Assembly: GCF_003339815.1 (NCBI RefSeq)
Contig: NZ_PPTT01000001.1
Span: 1 to 64,000, forward strand
Origin: Eggerthella sinensis
GTDB taxonomy: Bacteria > Actinomycetota > Coriobacteriia > Coriobacteriales > Eggerthellaceae
Reading direction: 5' to 3'
Length of the DNA stretch: 64,000 nucleotides
This document shows positions 1-9,130 of this stretch, piece after piece. Position numbers and translations under genes: made by a program. Position 1 is the first letter of the stretch. Every line of letters starts with the position of its first letter. The notes below the pieces were generated by a model. It ran no database searches. It was not told the origin of the DNA and worked only from the letters and a program-made list of their open reading frames with translations.

Positions 1-129
1 CAGATCGACCCACGCCCGGCCTTCCGCCCCCTCCCCTCACCGCGGAACGCCGGGCATCTTTGCGTCAAAACCCCATTTCGCGAAAAAGGGGTGATGCGCG
101 TAGCCCCTGTTCTCCCGTACGCTCGTGGA

Positions 130-141
130 GTCGTCGACGAC
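130..141. promoter_or_regulatory. 12-bp palindrome upstream of flavoprotein gene
   Basis: GTCGTCGACGAC is a perfect 12-bp palindrome about 30 bp before the ATG of the flavoprotein gene. It lies just upstream of the ribosome binding site (GAGGGAAGGGG at 155-165). It could be an operator for the neighbouring LuxR-type regulator. Only symmetry and position support this. Confidence 0.3.
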
Positions 142-170
142 CACAACGACATCTGAGGGAAGGGGACATC

Positions 171-1706
171 ATGGGAACGCATCTTGACACCGACGTTTCG
201 CGCCGCAGCTTTTTGAAGGCATCCGGCGCCACCGCGGCCGTTGCCGCCGGAGCACTGCTCTGGGGCTGCGCGCCCAATACGTCAAAGGAACGTACCGTAT
301 CGGAATCGGGCATCCCCGAGACGTGGGACGAAGAGGCCGACGTCGTGATCGTGGGAGGCGGCGGCGCGGGCATGTCGGCGGCGCTCATGGCCGCCGAAGC
401 GGGATCGTCCGTCATCGTGCTGGAGAAGGGACCTGCCACGGGCGGTTCCACGGCCCTGTGCGGACAGGCCATCATGGGCGTGGGGACGTCCGTCCAGAAA
501 GCCCTCGGCATCGAGGACTCCGTGGAAGAGGCCATGAAGTACTTCTCGGCCATCGGCGACGGGCGCGACGACCTCGTGCGCTTCGTGGTGGAGCACAGTG
601 CCGACGCCGTCGAATGGCTCATCGGGCTGGGCATGCAGGTGCCGACGGAAATCGGCAATCCCGGCCTCGTGTTCGGCGGTCAGGAGAAGGAGCGTGCCGA
701 CCTCACCGCACCCGTCATGCGCACCCACTATGCCGTCAAGCCCGACCCGGGCCTATGGCCTGTGCTGCAGAAGGCGGCCGACGCGCAGGAGGGCATCACC
801 GTGCACACGGGCACGCCGGCCACCAGGCTCGTACAGCGCGGCGACACCGGCGAAGTGCTGGGCGTCATCGCTGGCGACGGACGCGAGAAGGCCATCAAAG
901 CCCGCAAGGGCGTGGTGTTGGCCGCAGGCGGCTTCGCGCGCAACCCCGACATGATGCACGCGCTCATCTCGCGCTACGACGTGCAGACCACGGCCAACGA
1001 GTGCGACACGGGCGACGGCATGAACCTGGGCCTGGCCGCAGGCACGAGCGTGGGCTACTTCGGCATGCTGTCGAACGTGCAATTCTCCCAGCCCATCATG
1101 CCGTGCGCGTTCATCGTGCTGGGTCCCGACACCATGGAGGGAAAGCCGCCGTTCATCTCGGTCAACGTGCAGGGCGAGCGCTGGACGAACGAGCGCAAGT
1201 TCTACTCGTACATCTGCGACGACATCCTGAAGCAGCCCGAGGGGCGCGCATTTGTGCTCACGTGCGGCGACGCGGGAAAGGCCGGGCTGTCGCGTGCGGC
1301 CGAGCAGGCGCATACGGGCGACACCCTGGCCGAGGTGGCCGCAAGCATGGGCGTGGACCCCGAAGCGCTGACCGCCACCGTGGAGCAGTGGAACGCTTCG
1401 TGCGCCGCGGGCGTCGATGCGCAGTTCGGGCGCCCGAGCGAGCTGTACCCGCTTGAGAGCGGTCCCTACTACGCCGCCGAGGTGAAGCCGGGCGCCGCCT
1501 GCACGTTCGGAGGCATTACGGTTGACACCGACATGCACGCCCTGCGGGCGACAGGCGACGCGGTCATTCCGCGTCTGTACGCTGCCGGCATGAACAGCAT
1601 GGCCCTCGGCCGCTTCTACCCCACCTGCGGCTCCGCCGTGGCCACCGCCATAACGACGGGCCGCCAAGCGGGAAGCAATGTCGCAGCCGAAGCGGATTGG
1701 GAGTAG
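171..1706 (+). CDS. Tat-exported FAD-dependent fumarate-reductase-like flavoprotein
   Basis: A 511-aa flavoprotein of the fumarate reductase/3-ketosteroid dehydrogenase FAD-binding family. The N-terminus has a twin-arginine signal (SRRSFLK, residues 10-16), a hydrophobic stretch and a possible lipobox Cys at residue 33, so it probably works outside the membrane. The Rossmann motif GGGGAG is at about residues 62-67. The C-terminal GRFYPTCGSAVATAITTGR stretch is typical of the FAD-binding end of the family. It has no N-terminal FMN-binding domain, unlike the paralogue at 50245. The start is the ATG after GAGGGAAGGGG; the frame stays open upstream to a TTG at 60, but that extension would bury the Tat signal. 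The substrate cannot be read from sequence; it is probably a terminal electron acceptor such as an enoate. The regulator at 1802 follows on the same strand. Confidence 0.85.
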   Translation: MGTHLDTDVSRRSFLKASGATAAVAAGALLWGCAPNTSKERTVSESGIPETWDEEADVVIVGGGGAGMSAALMAAEAGSSVIVLEKGPATGGSTALCGQAIMGVGTSVQKALGIEDSVEEAMKYFSAIGDGRDDLVRFVVEHSADAVEWLIGLGMQVPTEIGNPGLVFGGQEKERADLTAPVMRTHYAVKPDPGLWPVLQKAADAQEGITVHTGTPATRLVQRGDTGEVLGVIAGDGREKAIKARKGVVLAAGGFARNPDMMHALISRYDVQTTANECDTGDGMNLGLAAGTSVGYFGMLSNVQFSQPIMPCAFIVLGPDTMEGKPPFISVNVQGERWTNERKFYSYICDDILKQPEGRAFVLTCGDAGKAGLSRAAEQAHTGDTLAEVAASMGVDPEALTATVEQWNASCAAGVDAQFGRPSELYPLESGPYYAAEVKPGAACTFGGITVDTDMHALRATGDAVIPRLYAAGMNSMALGRFYPTCGSAVATAITTGRQAGSNVAAEADWE

Positions 1707-1801
1707 GAAATAGGAGGGGGCGGGCATCATCCCTCCCCCTCTCCGGTACCGAGGGCGAGCAATTTGCTATGCTACAGAGCCCTGCTCCGATAAAGGACTT
1801 C

Positions 1802-3205
1802 ATGACTCGAGCTCAGCTCCATACGCTGCTTTTGCTGATGGGCGGCTTCGTCGCATACAAGCTGAGCATTTTGCTGGCTTGGAACGGCGACGCGCTCACC
1901 GGACCGACGTGGGACGCCTTGCAGCCCGCGTGTTTCGTCGCGCTGTTCTGCACCTGGGGTATCGTATCCGCCGCAACCCTTCTGGCCGCTCTGGCGGTGT
2001 TCGCGCGCAAGCGGCTCGCCTGGAGCAGCGTCATGCGTCTGCTCCCGCCGGGGTTCGCGCTCGCCTTGGGCGGGGCGCTCGCATTCCTTTCGCTCGTGTT
2101 CTCGAACGCGTCGCTGACCCTCGTCGTTGCCGCTGCCGCCGTCATGTCGACGGGGTACGCGTTGCTGCACTTCGTCTGGGCCATCCTGGCGCTTCGGGCC
2201 AACCTGCTCACCGTGCTCGCCGCGCTGACGGTGGGGCAGCTCATCACCTCGGGGGCATTCATGGCCCTCAAGCAGGCGGGCACGGAGGTGCAGGCGAGCT
2301 TCCTCATCGCCTCGTGCGCCATTCTCTTCGTCACCGTGCACGCCCTCGCATCGCGCGAGGGAGCAAGCGCCGCCCCCTTCGCAGACCGCCATCGGCGCAC
2401 CCGCCCGCAACGCGACCCGCTCGTCATCGGCATCGCGGCGTCCACCTTGGGCGTCGGCATCCTGTGGGGCTCGTCGCCGTCGCTGCGCGACTACACGCTG
2501 TGGGTATTCGGCGCCATCGCGGTGTGCGCCACCTTTTTCGCGGTGTCGCTCATACAGAAGCGCGAGGCGAACGCCGAAGCCCTCATCCGTCTCGTGTTCG
2601 CCATGCTGGGCATCGCCATTCTGCTGAACGCCGTCGCACCCGACTGGCATGCCGTGTTCATGGGAGCCGTGTGGATGGGCTATTCCATGTTGTCGCTGTG
2701 CCTGTTCCTGCTCGGTCGCAACGACGCGGAAGGACACGCCCGGCCCAACGGCAAACAGCTGATCGAGGCCCTGGCCCTCTTCGACGCCTGCATCGCCCTC
2801 GGACTGGTCATGGGCCGCATCATGAGCGTAGCCGTGCCCTCCATCGAAACGCCCACCACCGTGGCCGTGGCCCTGTTGCTGGCGTTCATCTTCCTGTTCG
2901 GCAATCGCTCGACCGCACGGCAAGCGCCGCCATCCGAGCAGCACCCGGCCGACCTCGACGACGTCAACGAAGCGATCCGCAGCCAATGCCAGGCGTTCGC
3001 CGCCCGTCACGAGCTGACCGACGCCGAATGCGACACGCTGTTCTACCTCGTGAAGGGACTCACCATCAAGCGCATCGCCGAAGCGCGCTACGTATCGCTC
3101 AACACCATCAAGTCTCAAATGACGAGCATCTACCGCAAAGCGGGCGTGCATTCGAAGCAAGATCTCCTGGGAATGTTCGAGACCGAGCATCCAGACTGCG
3201 GATAG
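1802..3205 (+). CDS. Membrane-spanning LuxR-family transcriptional regulator
   Basis: A 467-aa protein with about ten hydrophobic segments (residues 10-360) followed by a LuxR/GerE helix-turn-helix at the C-terminus (LTIKRIAEARYVSLNTIKSQ, then YRKAGVHSKQDLL). There is no receiver or kinase domain, so it looks like a one-component sensor that binds DNA from the membrane. It follows the flavoprotein gene and probably controls it. The start is uncertain. ATG 1802 has AAAGGA 4 nt upstream; ATG 1769 is in frame but has only a distant GAGG. Four other genes in this window have the same architecture. Confidence 0.8.
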   Translation: MTRAQLHTLLLLMGGFVAYKLSILLAWNGDALTGPTWDALQPACFVALFCTWGIVSAATLLAALAVFARKRLAWSSVMRLLPPGFALALGGALAFLSLVFSNASLTLVVAAAAVMSTGYALLHFVWAILALRANLLTVLAALTVGQLITSGAFMALKQAGTEVQASFLIASCAILFVTVHALASREGASAAPFADRHRRTRPQRDPLVIGIAASTLGVGILWGSSPSLRDYTLWVFGAIAVCATFFAVSLIQKREANAEALIRLVFAMLGIAILLNAVAPDWHAVFMGAVWMGYSMLSLCLFLLGRNDAEGHARPNGKQLIEALALFDACIALGLVMGRIMSVAVPSIETPTTVAVALLLAFIFLFGNRSTARQAPPSEQHPADLDDVNEAIRSQCQAFAARHELTDAECDTLFYLVKGLTIKRIAEARYVSLNTIKSQMTSIYRKAGVHSKQDLLGMFETEHPDCG

Positions 3206-3261
3206 GGCGCGTTCGCGCACGTGACGGCTTCCCTTCCTTCTCATCAATTTCGCGATTGTTC

Positions 3262-3291
3262 GGGACATATCGTGAGGTGAAGCCCTACAAT
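3262..3291 (+). promoter_or_regulatory. Candidate promoter of the GGDEF/EAL gene
   Basis: GGGACA at 3262-3267, 18 bp, then TACAAT at 3286-3291. Transcription would begin near 3298, about 20 nt before the ATG at 3320. This argues against an earlier in-frame ATG at 3290, which overlaps the -10 box. Confidence 0.35.
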
Positions 3292-3319
3292 GGTCGGAAG
3301 GCTTGAGACAGGAGTAGCG

Positions 3320-6300
3320 ATGCCGGGCAGCCGACGAAAGAGCGTCCCGATCCAAGGCCACGCCTACGTGATCAACCAACACTACCAGGTCGTGTATCTC
3401 GACGGGGCAGCGCGCCGCGTGTTTCCCGGAGGGCGCGTGGGCGAGCTGTGCTACGAGTGCTTCCGCGGGCAGAAGGAACCCTGCCACGACTGCCCCTGGC
3501 GCTCCGACGCGGGGCAGCACGCCTCGCAGACGCTCATCTACAGCGCCCGCCTCGAGCAGTGGTACGAAACCACCTGCCTTGAGCTGGAGTGGTTCGACGA
3601 GGGCCCGTGCGTCCTGTTTTCCAGCCACCCCGTCGACGAGCACAGTCGCAGCCTGTTCGGCTCCATCAGCTCGACGGCAACCTACGACGAGCTGTTCGAG
3701 CTCAACCTGACCGACGACACGTACAAGGTGCTGTACAACGAGCCCGACAAGTACGTCACCTCCCCGCCCGAGGGGAAGCTCAGCATCATGTTCGGCGACG
3801 TTGTCGCGCAGAAGATTCACCCCGACGACCACGATCGCTTCCGAGCGTTCTGGGATTTCGACACGCTGCTCGAACGCCTCGACGCCGCGGGCGGTTCGCT
3901 GCGCGGCGAATTCCGCAAGCGCCTGCTTGCCGGCGGATGGGGATGGGCGGCGCAAACCGTCGTATCCGTGAAGCGCGGCAGCGGCGGCGAGCAGGTGGTC
4001 ATGTGCTTCGTGGCCGACATCGACGACGAGGTGCGCCGCCGCGAAACGCGGGCCGAGCATTCGCAAATCCAGCTGCTGCGCGAGCGCGACCAGCTCACCG
4101 GGCTGTACAATGCAGCCACGTTCTACGACAAGGCCGAATCCCTCGTAACCAGCACGCCCGATATCAGCTACGAAGCGGTGTACATCGACATCGCGCACTT
4201 CAAGATTTTCAACGAGTGGCACGGGCGCGAAGCGGGCGATGTCATCCTGTGCGCCATCGCCGATCGCCTCAAGGAGGTCGTCAACCAATGCGACGGCGTC
4301 GCCGGCTATCTGGGCGGCGACGACTTCGTGCTGGTGCTGCCAAGCGGCCTCATCAGCGAAGACGTGCTCGATCAGCACCTCAAGCGCCCGCCGTTCGACT
4401 CCGAGGAAACCATCGGGTTCCAGCCGGCGTTCGGCGTGTGCGCCATCGACTTCCCCGCCGTGCCGGTGGTCACCGCCTTCGACCACGCCATGATTGCCAT
4501 GAACTCGGTGAAGGGCCGCTACACCAAGCGCCTCGAGCGTTACCACACGGCCATGGCCGAAGAGATGGAAGCCGAGGCCAAGCTGCTGCTGGAGGTGAAG
4601 CAAGCCCTGGCCAATCGCGAATTCGTGCTGCATTGGCAGCCACAGTGCAGCACGCGCACGGGACGCATCGTGGGCCTTGAAGCGCTCGTGCGCTGGCAGC
4701 ACCCCGAACGCGGCCTCGTGTATCCGGGCGCGTTCATCCCCATACTCGAACGCAGCAACTTCATCGCGAGCCTCGATTTGTACGTATGGGACGAGGCATG
4801 CCGCCACATCCGCTCGTGGATCGATCGCGGCGGAACCCCCATCCCCGTATCGGTGAACATCTCGCGCGCCGACCTCTACGCCATCGACGTCGTGGAGACG
4901 TTCGAGGGGCTCATGGAGCGCTACGAGCTGGAACGCTGGATGCTCGAGCTGGAAATCACCGAGAGCGCCTACGCCGAAGACGAGAAGATGGAGAACACGG
5001 TGGCCCGCCTGCGGGACCTCGGGTTCACCATTCTCATGGACGACTTCGGCAGCGGTTACTCGTCGCTCAACATGCTGAAGGACATCACCGTCGACATCCT
5101 GAAAATCGACATGGGCTTCCTGGCGCGCGAGAGCGAATCGCAGCGCAGCGAGAGCATCCTCGAAGCCATCGTGTCCATGGCGCGCTTCATGGACCTGCGT
5201 ATCATCGCCGAAGGTGCCGAGACGAAGGAGCAGGTGGCCTTCCTGCAAGACGTGGGGTGCGACTACGCGCAGGGCTACTACTTCTACCGTCCCATGAGCA
5301 CCGAGGCGCTTGAAGAACTGCTGCGCGACGACAGCATCGTGGATCATCGCGGCGTGTTGAGCCCCAAGATGGAAACCATCGACGTGAACTCGCTCGTGCA
5401 CGACGACGACACGAGCCGCACCATCATGGACCACCTCATCGGCGGCTTGGCCGTGTACGCCGTGTACCCCGACCGTTTCGAGCTGCTGCAGGTGAACAAC
5501 GAGTACTACCACGTTACCGGCTGCAACTCGGTTGATCTGCGCGAACGTCAGACGCTCATCTCCAACCAGGTGCACCCCGACGACCTGCCCATCGTGCAGG
5601 CCATGTTCGAGGATGCGCAGCAGCACCCCGTGTCGGGCGCAAAGGCCGTCATCCGCCGGTACCGTTTGAACGGCGAGATGATGTGGCTGCGCATGCAGGT
5701 GTATTTCCTGCGCAGCGAGCAGGATCGCACGATCTTCTTCGCCTCCCTGGCCGACGTGACCGAGCAGAAGGAGCAGGAAGAGCGCCTGCGCTCGTCACAA
5801 TCCGCGTTGGACAGCGTGCTGGGCATGTCGTCTTCGAACGAGATGAGCCTGAGCGACCTGACGGACGAGAATCGCCGGACGGCCGCGCAGATATTCATGC
5901 GCAATACCCCCGGAGGCCTCGTGGGCGGCTACTGCGAAGAGGACTTCCCCATCCTGTTCGCGAACGACGAGATCGCGCACATGGCGGGCTACGACACGTC
6001 GGCGGAATTCATCGAAGCCATCGACGGCAAGGTGATCAACTCCATCCACCCCGACGACCGAGAGCAGGTCGCCTTCGACGTGGGAACCGAGTACTACGAA
6101 GGGCTCGAGTACACCACGCAGTACCGCATGCTGCGCAAGGACGGCTCGTGCTTCTGGGTATCCGACCACGGGCGCGTGGTGCGCACGAAGAACAATCGCC
6201 TGGCCATCGCCAGCTTGTGCATCGACATCGACGACACGGTGGGCATGCAGCAGGCATTGGCGCTTGAGGACGAGGTGCTCCACCGCATCATCGAACAGTC

Positions 6301-7564
6301 CGATTTGAACGTGTGGGTGTACGACGTCGATCGCGACTGCCTGTCGTTCCAGAATCTTTCGTCCAACGGCATCGCATCGCTGCTGGCCGCTTCGGGCTCG
6401 GACGAAGACGATGGCAGAAGCCTCAACGCCGACGTGAGCAACGTGCTGCGCCGCCTGTCGCGAGAAGCGCTGTGGGGACGCCCGGCCGTGCGCACCATCA
6501 ACGTGTGGTCCACCACGGGCGAGCAGCTCACGCTGCACATCGAGCGCGAGGTGATAGGTGGCGCGAACGGCGAACCGGCGCGCGTCATCGGCTACCTGGA
6601 GGACCCGACGCAAGAGCCGCAGGCCCGCTTCACGCGCGCCGGCGACAACCACCTGCTCAACATCCTCAAGGGCACGGCGGTGGATCATTGGTACATCAAC
6701 GTGAGCACCCACAGCTTCCTCAGCTCGGCCGACCGGCGCGCCTGGCGCTATTGGGCCGGTCTCTCGCTTGAAGATTGGTCGGACAGCACGATTGACGACC
6801 GCATCAGAAAGGTGATCCATTCGCCGAAGGACGCCGACGCTCTGAGAAGCTTCTTCGATTTCGACGAGATGCTGCGGCGCTTCGACGCGGGCGCGCGCTA
6901 CGATTCGATCGAGTTCCGACAGACCGACGGCTCCGACGAGCGCTGGATGGAGCTGAGCTATCGCATGGTGCAGCTCGAGGACGGCGGCAGCGTGTTCGCC
7001 TACCTGTCGGTGAACGACATCGACGACCGCAAGCGGCGCGAGCTGGACCTTGAGGACAAGGCCGAGCACGACGCGTTGACGGGCCTCATGAACCGGCAAA
7101 CCGCCTCGGTGCTCATTCCGGCCGCGCTCGAGCGCACGGTGCAGCACGAGAACGCAGGCGCCTTCGCCATCATCGACCTCGATGATTTCAAGCTGGTGAA
7201 CGACCACTACGGCCACCTGTCGGGCGATTCGGTGCTGGCCGGCGTGGCGCAGCACCTGCGCAGGGCGTTCGGCGAGAACGACCTCATCTGCCGCTGGGGC
7301 GGCGACGAGTTCGTCGTGTACTGCGAACGCACGACCCGCGACGACATGGCCGCGCGCATGCACGTGCTGTGCGACGGCCCCTGGAAAACCACGCTGGAAG
7401 ATCAGCGGGAGATCTCGCTGTCGGTGTCCATCGGCATCGCGATGGCGCCGCAGGACGGCACCACGTTCAAGACGGTGTACGAACGCGCCGACCGCGCCCT
7501 CTACCAGGCGAAATCAAAGGGGAAAGCGCACTTCTGCTTCTACGAGGCGAACCCGCGCGTGTGA
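3320..7564 (+). CDS. Multidomain cyclic-di-GMP protein (PAS, GGDEF, EAL, PAS repeats, GGDEF)
   Basis: A 1414-aa cytoplasmic signalling protein. The N-terminal PAS-like region carries a Cys cluster (CYECFRGQKEPCHDCPW, near residues 45-61), a motif that in other sensors suggests metal or redox binding. A first GGDEF domain has a variant signature, GGDDF (about residue 331). A complete EAL domain follows (EALVRW about 452, then ELEITES, DDFGSGYSS, KIDMGF, AEGAET). Three or four PAS/PAC segments lie at about 700-1240, and a second, canonical GGDEF domain (RWGGDEF, about 1326) ends the protein. The EAL residues look intact, so phosphodiesterase activity is plausible; the last GGDEF should make cyclic-di-GMP. 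The first GGDEF may be weaker or regulatory. No transmembrane segment is evident. The start is the ATG 5 nt after AGGAG. Confidence 0.9.
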   Translation: MPGSRRKSVPIQGHAYVINQHYQVVYLDGAARRVFPGGRVGELCYECFRGQKEPCHDCPWRSDAGQHASQTLIYSARLEQWYETTCLELEWFDEGPCVLFSSHPVDEHSRSLFGSISSTATYDELFELNLTDDTYKVLYNEPDKYVTSPPEGKLSIMFGDVVAQKIHPDDHDRFRAFWDFDTLLERLDAAGGSLRGEFRKRLLAGGWGWAAQTVVSVKRGSGGEQVVMCFVADIDDEVRRRETRAEHSQIQLLRERDQLTGLYNAATFYDKAESLVTSTPDISYEAVYIDIAHFKIFNEWHGREAGDVILCAIADRLKEVVNQCDGVAGYLGGDDFVLVLPSGLISEDVLDQHLKRPPFDSEETIGFQPAFGVCAIDFPAVPVVTAFDHAMIAMNSVKGRYTKRLERYHTAMAEEMEAEAKLLLEVKQALANREFVLHWQPQCSTRTGRIVGLEALVRWQHPERGLVYPGAFIPILERSNFIASLDLYVWDEACRHIRSWIDRGGTPIPVSVNISRADLYAIDVVETFEGLMERYELERWMLELEITESAYAEDEKMENTVARLRDLGFTILMDDFGSGYSSLNMLKDITVDILKIDMGFLARESESQRSESILEAIVSMARFMDLRIIAEGAETKEQVAFLQDVGCDYAQGYYFYRPMSTEALEELLRDDSIVDHRGVLSPKMETIDVNSLVHDDDTSRTIMDHLIGGLAVYAVYPDRFELLQVNNEYYHVTGCNSVDLRERQTLISNQVHPDDLPIVQAMFEDAQQHPVSGAKAVIRRYRLNGEMMWLRMQVYFLRSEQDRTIFFASLADVTEQKEQEERLRSSQSALDSVLGMSSSNEMSLSDLTDENRRTAAQIFMRNTPGGLVGGYCEEDFPILFANDEIAHMAGYDTSAEFIEAIDGKVINSIHPDDREQVAFDVGTEYYEGLEYTTQYRMLRKDGSCFWVSDHGRVVRTKNNRLAIASLCIDIDDTVGMQQALALEDEVLHRIIEQSDLNVWVYDVDRDCLSFQNLSSNGIASLLAASGSDEDDGRSLNADVSNVLRRLSREALWGRPAVRTINVWSTTGEQLTLHIEREVIGGANGEPARVIGYLEDPTQEPQARFTRAGDNHLLNILKGTAVDHWYINVSTHSFLSSADRRAWRYWAGLSLEDWSDSTIDDRIRKVIHSPKDADALRSFFDFDEMLRRFDAGARYDSIEFRQTDGSDERWMELSYRMVQLEDGGSVFAYLSVNDIDDRKRRELDLEDKAEHDALTGLMNRQTASVLIPAALERTVQHENAGAFAIIDLDDFKLVNDHYGHLSGDSVLAGVAQHLRRAFGENDLICRWGGDEFVVYCERTTRDDMAARMHVLCDGPWKTTLEDQREISLSVSIGIAMAPQDGTTFKTVYERADRALYQAKSKGKAHFCFYEANPRV

Positions 7565-7588
7565 AGGGCGCACCCGCGCGCCCTTCAC
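7561..7588. terminator. Convergent stem-loop shared by two genes
   Basis: Perfect 11-bp arms (GTGAAGGGCGC at 7561-7571 and GCGCCCTTCAC at 7578-7588) with a 6-nt loop. The hairpin spans the stop codons of both converging genes, so each transcript would end in the same stem. No long U-tract follows on either strand. Confidence 0.55.
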
Positions 7589-8460
7589 ACGCCCAAGCCC
7601 ACCGTCATGTGCATCATGTAGAACGCGAACCGCATGACGAAGATGCCGCCCAGCACCAGCAGGGCGGCTCCGGTTGCGCGCACGAGCGTGAGGCGGGCCT
7701 TGCCCCACAACGCGGCGATGTCCGCGCCGATGCCCGCCATGCTCATGAGGCCGAACGCCCCGATCATGAGGCCGTAGGAGGGCACAAGCTGCGCCGCCGT
7801 CACGAACGAGTTCTCGATGGCCGGCAAATCGGCGCTCTGCATGCCGAAGGACACGACGTTCGCCGCCAGCGCTACGGCGGCCACCACCGCGAGCACGCGA
7901 CCGAAGCGCCCCTCGATGCGCTCGTAGCCCGCCGCCCGCAACCCCGCGATGGCCAGGATGGGGCCGCCCACCACCGCGTTCAGCACGAGGTTGAGCGGCA
8001 CGTACACCGTGTACCACGACACGATGGTCTCGGCTGCGTAGGCGAAGCCCACCGCCACCACGAACACGACGCCGGCCACCATGGCCAGCGCCAGCCACAC
8101 ACGCTGCAGCTGCGGTTTCGGGTGCTCCACGAACGCGTAAAGCCAGTACAGCCCCGCCAGCGCCAAGAACACCACGGCAAAGAACACCTCGGTGGACAGC
8201 GGGCTGCGCCCCACCCCGATGAACACGTACAGGGCGTTCGCCGGATTGCCGAGGTGCGTGGCCGAGGCTACGAGCCCCACCATGGCCACCACGAGCGGCA
8301 GCCCGAGGAACACGTTGAGGCGCTGCCGCATGGCATCGGACGTGCCGCGGGCCAGCACGGGCAGCGCCATGCAGATGAACGCGACAACGCCCGACGGTGC
8401 CAACGTCGTGAACAACACGAGCGTGATCTCGCCGAGCGCGGTATCGAATCCGGAAATCAT
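7585..8460 (-). CDS. DmsC-like membrane anchor of a DMSO-reductase-type complex
   Basis: A 291-aa integral membrane protein with eight or nine hydrophobic helices. It matches the DmsC family in the segment ATHLGNPANALYVFIGVGRS followed by PLSTEVFF, the family's conserved quinol-site neighbourhood (HLGxPxxAxxxxxxxxxSxLSxE). It would oxidise menaquinol and pass electrons to the ferredoxin subunit. It is the last gene of the minus-strand cluster, 10 bp after the chaperone gene. The ATG at 8460 was chosen because the protein then begins right at the first helix; a TTG at 8496 is also in frame. Confidence 0.8.
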   Translation of the reverse strand: MISGFDTALGEITLVLFTTLAPSGVVAFICMALPVLARGTSDAMRQRLNVFLGLPLVVAMVGLVASATHLGNPANALYVFIGVGRSPLSTEVFFAVVFLALAGLYWLYAFVEHPKPQLQRVWLALAMVAGVVFVVAVGFAYAAETIVSWYTVYVPLNLVLNAVVGGPILAIAGLRAAGYERIEGRFGRVLAVVAAVALAANVVSFGMQSADLPAIENSFVTAAQLVPSYGLMIGAFGLMSMAGIGADIAALWGKARLTLVRATGAALLVLGGIFVMRFAFYMMHMTVGLGV

Positions 8461-8470
8461 CGAGGCGGGC

Positions 8471-9130
8471 CTAGCGGTAGAACCTCGGGTGGACAACCTC
8501 GAGGCCGAGCTCGGCCTCGATACCCTCGAGCGAGGCCTTCGTCAGGCGGGCAAGGCCCTCGTAGAACGGCTGACGGGCGGCCTCGGCCAGCTGATCAAGG
8601 AAGTGCGTCGACCAGGTGAGCAGGTGCAGGCGCAGGAATTCGGCCAGGTCTTCGGGCTGATTGCGCGCGATCCACGCCATGAGCACGAGCATGAGGCCCA
8701 TATGGTCTTCGGGGGTTTTGTCGTCGGTCTGGCGCGCAATGCCGTGCTCGCGCATCCAACGGCGCAGCTCGAGCGTGGTGGCGCCGAACACGACGCACTC
8801 GCGGTCGGTGTACACCGAGCCCCACGGCGGCGCGGGCTTCGGGGCGGGCCCGATGAACAGGCGGCGGTACTCCCACACGAGGTCGTCGTCCTCGACGCCC
8901 TTGGCAAGGCCGCTCGTCATGAGCTCGAGGTCGGCGCGCGCCTCGTCCTCGACTACGAACGGCCACTCGACCGCCGCCTGCGCGGCATCGAGCGCGGCCA
9001 GAGCCGCGAACGCCGGGCCGGCATCGCCCTTCACGGGGTCCTGCAAGAAGAACGGCCCGAGGGTTTCCCCGACGAAGGCAATGCCCTCAAGCGCATCCTG
9101 GGAAATCGGCGCAGCTGCTTGTTCGCTCAT
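8471..9130 (-). CDS. TorD/DmsD-family molybdoenzyme maturation chaperone
   Basis: A 219-aa soluble, mostly helical protein. It contains the TorD/DmsD-type segment EYRRLFIGPAPKPAPPWGSV and the later MGLMLVLMAWIARNQPEDLAEF. These chaperones bind the Tat signal of a molybdoenzyme and hold it until cofactor insertion. The probable client is the catalytic subunit at 10714. The start ATG follows GAGGAG and overlaps the stop of the preceding ferredoxin gene by 4 nt (ATGA), suggesting translational coupling. Confidence 0.8.
   Translation of the reverse strand: MSEQAAAPISQDALEGIAFVGETLGPFFLQDPVKGDAGPAFAALAALDAAQAAVEWPFVVEDEARADLELMTSGLAKGVEDDDLVWEYRRLFIGPAPKPAPPWGSVYTDRECVVFGATTLELRRWMREHGIARQTDDKTPEDHMGLMLVLMAWIARNQPEDLAEFLRLHLLTWSTHFLDQLAEAARQPFYEGLARLTKASLEGIEAELGLEVVHPRFYR

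Noticed and set aside
1772-5626. A 1284-codon open frame on the minus strand
   Set aside because: It runs opposite a LuxR gene and the GGDEF/EAL gene, both with clear domains. Its His/Val/Arg-rich composition is typical of GC-rich antisense shadows.
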